NCBI RefSeq assembly: GCF_000199675.1
Contig: NC_014960.1
Coordinates: forward strand, 1-64,000
DNA from: Anaerolinea thermophila UNI-1
GTDB lineage: Bacteria; Chloroflexota; Anaerolineae; Anaerolineales; Anaerolineaceae
Length of the DNA: 64,000 nucleotides
Direction of reading: 5' to 3'
Shown here: piece after piece, positions 59,567-64,000 of the stretch
How the letters are laid out: every line of letters begins with the position of its first letter
How positions within the stretch are numbered: position 1 is the stretch's first letter
Program-made: the position numbers and the translations under genes
Notes under the pieces: generated by a model
Told to the model about the DNA's origin: nothing
The model's database searches: none
The model's input: only the letters and a program-made list of their open reading frames with translations

Positions 59567-61093
59567 CTAACGACTGCTCGGTCGCGGCGGACGCAGGCGG
59601 TCGTAAACCCAGCCGCCCACCAGCACCAGCGCGCTTAGCCCGGCGATCAATGCGCCCATGGCAGGCAGGGAGAGGCGTCCGCCCCAGTGCAGGTAACGGC
59701 TGAGGTACCACTGCAGGAACACCGCCAGGAAAATGCCCTCAACCGCCAGGATGCGCCCCAGCCAGCGGTCTGCCGTGCGGCGGGCAAACTCCAGCGCCCA
59801 GCCCACCGCCAGCCCTCCCAGCGGGAGCAGGAGCATGCGGTAGCGCGGATTGTCGGTCATATCGCCGCCGCCGCGCAGGGCAGAGATGAGCGCCCACGCC
59901 CAGAACGCCCCTGCCGCCCACAGAATCAGGCGCTGGTCGTCCTCGCTGGTTGCCCGCCAGCCCGCCCACAGGGCATACACCAGCAAAGGTGCCAGCGCGT
60001 ACCAGCCCGCCGAGCGCAGAAGGATGACCACCTTTGCCAGCGGAATGGCAGGCTCGACCAGCGCGGCAGGGAAGACCGGCTGAGCCAGCCCGTAGCCCAC
60101 AATCGTCGGCAGGATGTAGCGGTCGCCCACATCGGCAATGAACGCCGCCAGCCGCCCCGAGGCTTTCAGCGTCAGCACGCGGTCGTACACGGCGGCTTCG
60201 CGGAACCAGCCCCACGTCAGCGCAAAGGCGACCCCGCCCGCCAGCAAAATGCCCAGCCAGCCCAGCGCCTTCCAGCCCCTGCCCGGGTGGCGCGCGGTGA
60301 ACTCCAGCCATGCCAGCAGGACAAGAATCCCCACCACGAACACCGCCGAGCGCGTGGAGATGAAGAGCATGCCTGCTACTGCCAGCGCTCCCGCCGTCAG
60401 TGCGGCGCGCGGATGCTCGCGCCAGAGGATGACCGCCCACAGCCCCACACACAGCAAGCCCAGCATGAAGGGTTCGCGCATCTGCGAGGCGGTGAAGAAC
60501 AAGCCGTCAGGGTAGAGCAGGTAAATCCAAACAGCAATCTGCGCCGCCCGCTCGGTAAGGCGCGCCTGCGCCGCGCGGTACAGGAAAGGCACGCCCAGGG
60601 CAAAGAAGAATGCGCCCAGAATCAGCACCAGCGCCGGGCGGTGGGCATCGGTGCTCAGTGTGCGGTACACCAGCGCGCTGAGCATCCCCAGCCCGCCGTA
60701 CTGATCCGAGCCCAATTCCAGGTTGGGATTGAAGAGCAGACGCTCGCCCGAAAGTGCCACCGCGTAGGCTTCGCGGTCGCGGTGATAGGCATCGCGGAAG
60801 ACGTAACCGGCGTTGTACTCCGGCTCATCGTAGCCCCACAGCGGGTAAGCCAGGCTGAAGAACAAGCCCAGCCCCAGGCGCAGAACGAACGCCAGCGTCA
60901 TCCACAGCGCCAGGTGTTTCCCGCCGCCCATGCCGCGCCACAGCCCGAACAGCGCCAGTGCGCTCCCGCCGATGAGCAGGAAGGACGCGCCAAAGCCGCG
61001 CCAGAATGCTCCCGGGCTGAGCCATGCCGTCAGCGCGGCAAGCACTGCCGAGCCGAGAATGAGCGCCAGAATTTTCTGCCATGATTTCACCAT
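59567..61093 (-). CDS. GT-C-type membrane glycosyltransferase-like protein
   Basis: 508 residues, about 12 helices. LAYPLWGYDEPEYNAGYVFRDAYHRDREAYA near 80-110 puts acidic residues in the first external loop as in ArnT/PMT-like GT-C enzymes, and VWIYLLYPDGLFFTASQMREPFMLG is a further typical stretch. It would move a sugar from a polyprenyl carrier outside the membrane. Its start overlaps the glycosyltransferase gene upstream by 7 bp. Confidence 0.7.
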   Translation of the reverse strand: MVKSWQKILALILGSAVLAALTAWLSPGAFWRGFGASFLLIGGSALALFGLWRGMGGGKHLALWMTLAFVLRLGLGLFFSLAYPLWGYDEPEYNAGYVFRDAYHRDREAYAVALSGERLLFNPNLELGSDQYGGLGMLSALVYRTLSTDAHRPALVLILGAFFFALGVPFLYRAAQARLTERAAQIAVWIYLLYPDGLFFTASQMREPFMLGLLCVGLWAVILWREHPRAALTAGALAVAGMLFISTRSAVFVVGILVLLAWLEFTARHPGRGWKALGWLGILLAGGVAFALTWGWFREAAVYDRVLTLKASGRLAAFIADVGDRYILPTIVGYGLAQPVFPAALVEPAIPLAKVVILLRSAGWYALAPLLVYALWAGWRATSEDDQRLILWAAGAFWAWALISALRGGGDMTDNPRYRMLLLPLGGLAVGWALEFARRTADRWLGRILAVEGIFLAVFLQWYLSRYLHWGGRLSLPAMGALIAGLSALVLVGGWVYDRLRPPRPSSR

Positions 61094-62214
61094 GCCCCGC
61101 CTCCCAGGATGCGCTGTTGACGTTCCTGCCAGTCATACTGCTCTGCCCGTTTCCGCGCCTGCTCCGCCAGACGCTGGCGCAGGGTTTCATCCGCCAGCAG
61201 GGGAGCCAGCGCCGCCGCCCAGCCCTCCACGTCTTCGGGCGGCGCAAAGCGCGCTGTGTCCTCGTCCAGCACCTCGCGGATGACCGGCAAATCGCTGGAG
61301 AGGATAGCGCGACCCACTGCCAGGTAATCAAATAACTTCATCGGACTGCAAATCTCCGCCGAGTTGCCCCCGCTGGAACCGGCAATGCTCCTGCCGTAGG
61401 GCATCAGCAGAACATCTGCCGCCGCCTGAACCAGCGGCAGGCGCGTCTGCGGGATGAAACCGGTAAAGGTGACGTTCTCCAGCGCCTGTTCCTGCGCCCG
61501 CTGACGGTAGGTCTGCACGTCCTCGTCCCGTCCGCCTGCCCAGAGGAACTGCGCATGCGGGAAGCGTTGTGCCAGCGCCAGGAACAGATCGCCGCCGCGC
61601 CCGGCATAGAGGTGACCACTGCACCCCACAGTGAGGCTTTGCGCCATCCCCACCTGCGCCCGCGCCGTGGGCGGGTCGGGCAGATGGCGGTAGCGCTCCA
61701 GGTCCACGCCGTTGGGTGCAATTACCACCTGATGCTCCGGCAGATGCACCCGCAGGCGGGCTTCCAGCGCGCGCCGCAGGGCGCGGGTGATGCACACCAG
61801 GCGCTTGCGCCCCGGCAGGCGCAAAAAAGCCTGCATCCACAGCGGACCGAGTCTGCCGGTGGGCAGGTCGTGGGCTTCGTACACGGCGGGCATGCCCAGC
61901 ATCAGCGCCAGCGCCGCCGACTGGATTGCCCAGGTATAGATCAATTCGGCGCGTTCGCGGCGGGCAAGGCGCACCGCCTGCAGGGCAAAATCGTTGCGCT
62001 TCCACAACGGCAGGGCAGGCACCCAGCGGATGGAGAATTTCTGCGTGATGCCGTACAGGTCGGCAAGATGCTCCCACTCCGTCGCCTGTCTGCCCGGCAC
62101 GTACAGGGTGATCTCGTGACCGTTGCGCGCCAGGGCGTGGCACACCTTCATCACCTGGATGCTGTTGGCGGTGATGGACGGCACCTGAGCGGTGGCAATA
62201 CAGGCAATCTTCAC
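61087..62214 (-). CDS. Glycosyltransferase family 4
   Basis: About 375 residues from a GTG at 62214 that overlaps the stop of the upstream gene (GTGA) and has AAAGGTG ahead. IACIATAQVPSITANSIQVMKVCHALARNGHEITLYVPG is the N-terminal domain. The C-terminal domain has SGHLYAGRGGDLFLALAQRFP and a SPMKLFDYLAVGRAILSSDLPVIREVL donor-site motif. Likely works with the following GT-C protein on an envelope glycan. Confidence 0.87.
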   Translation of the reverse strand: MKIACIATAQVPSITANSIQVMKVCHALARNGHEITLYVPGRQATEWEHLADLYGITQKFSIRWVPALPLWKRNDFALQAVRLARRERAELIYTWAIQSAALALMLGMPAVYEAHDLPTGRLGPLWMQAFLRLPGRKRLVCITRALRRALEARLRVHLPEHQVVIAPNGVDLERYRHLPDPPTARAQVGMAQSLTVGCSGHLYAGRGGDLFLALAQRFPHAQFLWAGGRDEDVQTYRQRAQEQALENVTFTGFIPQTRLPLVQAAADVLLMPYGRSIAGSSGGNSAEICSPMKLFDYLAVGRAILSSDLPVIREVLDEDTARFAPPEDVEGWAAALAPLLADETLRQRLAEQARKRAEQYDWQERQQRILGGGAW

Positions 62215-63005
62215 AGGCGCACCTTTGCCCACACGGGATAATGATCCGATGGGTACACCCCGCCCACGCTGACACAGGCAACTCCGGCATCTTCGACAGG
62301 CAAATCTTTGGATACCAGCACCCAGTCAATGGCTTGCGGGCGGGGAAGCATGCCAAAAGCGTGGAATGTGCCTTCTCCCCTGCCGTCGGTATGCACGGCG
62401 CGGTAGGCATCCCGCAAGCGGTGGCAGGATGCGCCTTCGCCGAGCAGGGTGCGGTACACGCAGGAACGCTTGCCGGCGTTGAAGTCGCCCGTCACCAGCA
62501 CGTTGCAGTCTGGCGGCAGGGCTTCGATGCGCCGCCGCAACAGTTTTGCCCCTTCCAGGCGCGCCTGCGGCAGGTAATCCAGGTGGGTGTTGAACCATGC
62601 CGCTTCCGCGCCGTTGCGGCAACTGCGCAGGCGCAGGAAAATCGCTGTGCACACGTAGGCACTGCCCCATGAAATACTGCCAGGCACCTCCGGCGTGCGG
62701 CTGAGCCAGAAGAACTGCTGTTCCAGCACCTCAAACGCCCCGCGGCGCACCAGCGCCACGTTCATCTCCAGCGGTGCGGCGCCGTTGCCGCCGCGGCGTA
62801 CCCCAATCCACTCGTATTCGGGAAAGGCAGAGCGCACATCGCGCGCCTGAGAGTCATCGTGGACTTCCTGCAAGCCGATTAAGTCGGCATCCAGGTCACG
62901 CAGGCATTCCACAACCATATCGCGGCGGCGCGCCCAGGAAAACTCGCCGTCCTGCGCCTCGGCAGTGCGCAGGTTGAAGGTGACCAGGGTAAGCGGATGC
63001 TCCAT
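62211..63005 (-). CDS. Endonuclease/exonuclease/phosphatase-family protein
   Basis: 264 residues from the ATG at 63005. LTLVTFNLRTAE (Asn site), ADLIGLQEVHDD (metal Glu), NTHLDYL, VLVTGDFNAG and the final YPSDHYPVWAKVRL (catalytic Asp-His) are all present and in order. Family members cut DNA, sphingomyelin or inositol phosphates; nothing here decides which. No signal peptide. It starts 17 bp after the phosphoribosyltransferase stop. Confidence 0.88.
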   Translation of the reverse strand: MEHPLTLVTFNLRTAEAQDGEFSWARRRDMVVECLRDLDADLIGLQEVHDDSQARDVRSAFPEYEWIGVRRGGNGAAPLEMNVALVRRGAFEVLEQQFFWLSRTPEVPGSISWGSAYVCTAIFLRLRSCRNGAEAAWFNTHLDYLPQARLEGAKLLRRRIEALPPDCNVLVTGDFNAGKRSCVYRTLLGEGASCHRLRDAYRAVHTDGRGEGTFHAFGMLPRPQAIDWVLVSKDLPVEDAGVACVSVGGVYPSDHYPVWAKVRL

Positions 63006-63021
63006 GGATCGGCGCGGTGGG

Positions 63022-63573
63022 TCAGTCGGTGAAGACGGGCAGATGCCCCAGCGCAATAATCTGCGACCACTTGGCGCGTTCGCCCTCGGTGAGGATGGCG
63101 GCTTCTGCCACCACCTCGGCGCCGGCTTTCTGCAGTAACATGCGCATCCCCTGCAGGGTGGAGCCGGTGCTGATGACGTCGTCCACGATGATGACCTTCT
63201 TGCCCTTCATCATCTCGCGGTCTTTTTCGTCCAGGTAGAGGGTCTGCGGTTGACCGGTAGTGATGGAGAGGGTCTCGGCGCGCAAAGCGTCGCCCATGTA
63301 GGGTTTGTAGGATTTGCGCAGAATCACATAGGGCTTGCCGGTTTCCACCGAGAGGGCATGCGCCAGCGGGATGCTCTTGGCTTCGGCGGTGACCAGTACA
63401 TCGTACTCCACGGCGGTCAGTTTTTCCGCCAGGGCGCGGGCGCAGGCAGTCACCAGTTCGGTATCGCCCAGGATGTTGAGGATGGCAATGCGCAGTCCGG
63501 GCTTGATTTCGAACAAAGGCAGTTCGCGGTGCACGCCGGCAATATCAATGGGATAGGTCTCGCGTTGAGTCAT
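63022..63573 (-). CDS. Phosphoribosyltransferase, adenine phosphoribosyltransferase-like
   Basis: 183 residues. VIIVDDVISTGSTLQGM near 130-146 is the PRPP-binding motif, and DVLVTAEAKSIPLAHALSVETGKPYVILRKS is the Apt/Xpt-like stretch before it. It would turn a free purine and PRPP into the nucleotide (salvage). The exact base is uncertain, so no gene symbol is given. It lies 6 bp after the GIY-YIG gene. Confidence 0.86.
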   Translation of the reverse strand: MTQRETYPIDIAGVHRELPLFEIKPGLRIAILNILGDTELVTACARALAEKLTAVEYDVLVTAEAKSIPLAHALSVETGKPYVILRKSYKPYMGDALRAETLSITTGQPQTLYLDEKDREMMKGKKVIIVDDVISTGSTLQGMRMLLQKAGAEVVAEAAILTEGERAKWSQIIALGHLPVFTD

Positions 63574-63579
63574 GGCAGT

Positions 63580-63846
63580 TCACTCCTCTGAAAGATTCAC
63601 AAATGAGGCGCACAGCGCCTGTTTTTGAGCATGGGAAAGGCGTTTGATCTGGCGTTCGCGGCGCATGGCAGTGGCGCGGTCGGGTTGAGGCTCGATATAC
63701 GCCAGGCGCACAGGCAGACGGGTGCGGGTGTAGCGCGCGCCGCGCCCAGCGTTGTGCTGGCGGGCGCGCCTCTGCGGGTCGGTCGTCCAGCCGGTGTAGT
63801 AGGTGCCATCAGCGCATTCCAGCAGATAGCAGTAGCAGGCGCTCAC
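63580..63846 (-). CDS. GIY-YIG (UPF0213/YhbQ-like) nuclease
   Basis: 88 residues from a GTG at 63846 with GGGGAGCG ahead; upstream in-frame codons have no site. YCYLLECADGTYYTGWTTDPQRRARQHNAGRGARYTR is the single GIY-YIG domain (CYL and YTG variants), with the catalytic Arg and a later MRRERQIKRLSHAQK. Small stand-alone proteins of this type are thought to act on nucleic acids; function is not settled. Confidence 0.85.
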   Translation of the reverse strand: MSACYCYLLECADGTYYTGWTTDPQRRARQHNAGRGARYTRTRLPVRLAYIEPQPDRATAMRRERQIKRLSHAQKQALCASFVNLSEE

Positions 63847-63868
63847 CGCCAACGCTCCCCGGGAAGGA

Positions 63869-64000
63869 TTAATCGCGTTTGGGACGGATGCCCAGCAGGC
63901 GTCCAATGGATTCGCCAAAGCGCGGCATGCCGGGCGATTTTTGCTCGCTGGCTTCGGGATACTGATTCTTAAGGCGCTGACTCCACCAGGACTGGCGTGC
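63869..64000 (-). CDS. Partial gene, C-terminal 43 residues, unknown
   Basis: Open frame running off the window end and stopping at TAA (63871-63869). It reads ARQSWWSQRLKNQYPEASEQ, then ends GESIGRLLGIRPKRD. Basic and Trp/Gln-rich; no family can be assigned. It precedes the GIY-YIG gene by 22 bp on the same strand. Confidence 0.55.
   Translation of the reverse strand, partial: ARQSWWSQRLKNQYPEASEQKSPGMPRFGESIGRLLGIRPKRD

Noticed and set aside
1..64000. tRNA, rRNA, tmRNA, riboswitch and CRISPR array
   Set aside because: No convincing cloverleaf T-arm (GGTTCRA), rRNA core sequence, known riboswitch core or regularly spaced identical repeats with unique spacers was found by eye.

Overview
The window reads as an origin-proximal stretch of a GC-rich bacterial chromosome. 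Bases 1-450 hold six perfect TGTGGATAA DnaA boxes, and 9 kb away there are three TTTCACGTGAAA (parS-type) palindromes. I infer a Chloroflexota bacterium, probably Anaerolineae-like. The clues are indirect: Thr/Pro-rich 'TPTATP' linkers, runs of long translationally coupled envelope operons, several -10 boxes lying 6 nt before an ATG (leaderless style), and a split rpmI-rplT locus. No rRNA, tRNA, CRISPR array or transposase was recognised. Species cannot be fixed from the sequence alone.

Layout. 1-2.3 kb: origin and a PmeII-type restriction-modification pair. 2.3-6.6 kb: dihydrolipoyl dehydrogenase, a PAS/GAF/HD-GYP sensor and an ACT protein. 6.9-11 kb: a GntR(YtrA)-SPFH-SdpI-ABC exporter operon, with the parS cluster between its membrane genes and its ABC genes. 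11.3-17.1 kb: Rrf2 regulator, CcmC-like protein, endonuclease III, gluconate-type kinase, DUF1232-like protein, lipoprotein sugar dehydrogenase. 17.2-19.1 kb: RloA-RloB (AbiL-like) defence pair. 19.3-23 kb: pentahaem lipoprotein cytochrome, ADP-ribosylglycohydrolase, beta-propeller-like protein. 23-29.3 kb: hydantoinase, then an overlapping run of two NuoM/N-like proteins, a NuoK-like protein and a glycosyltransferase. 29.4-31.3 kb: esterase and PIG-L deacetylase.

31.46-40.13 kb is an eight-gene operon between a leaderless promoter and a strong terminator. It encodes a small protein, a DUF6754-like bitopic protein, two polytopic proteins, a zinc-ribbon protein carrying an expanded array of Leu-Pro-x-Trp motifs, a GlmL/MutL-type ASKHA ATPase, a barrel-sandwich-like protein, and a Thr/Pro-rich protein with a C-terminal LPETG signal. 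No member has an assigned function in this context, so this is my main candidate for an undescribed (envelope-associated) system.

40.2-45.1 kb: glycosyltransferase 2, then a second restriction-modification pair coupled by ATGA overlap to an arsenate-reductase-type gene, then a methyltransferase. 45.2-49 kb: MgtC, HerA ATPase without NurA, PucC-family carrier. 49.2-55.8 kb: nadK, a zinc-finger membrane protein, recN and a giant SARP/BTAD-AAA-TPR regulator, all overlapping. 56.1-59.4 kb: GNAT, ZIP transporter, methyltransferase, rplT-rpmI. 59.5-64 kb: a minus-strand series of GT-C protein, GT4, EEP phosphatase, phosphoribosyltransferase, GIY-YIG protein and a partial gene.

The three defence-type loci (0.5-2.1, 17.2-19.1 and 41.9-43.8 kb) look visibly AT-richer than the rest. 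Short intergenic gaps are littered with degraded dispersed repeats. Many long antisense open frames are codon-bias shadows and were left out.
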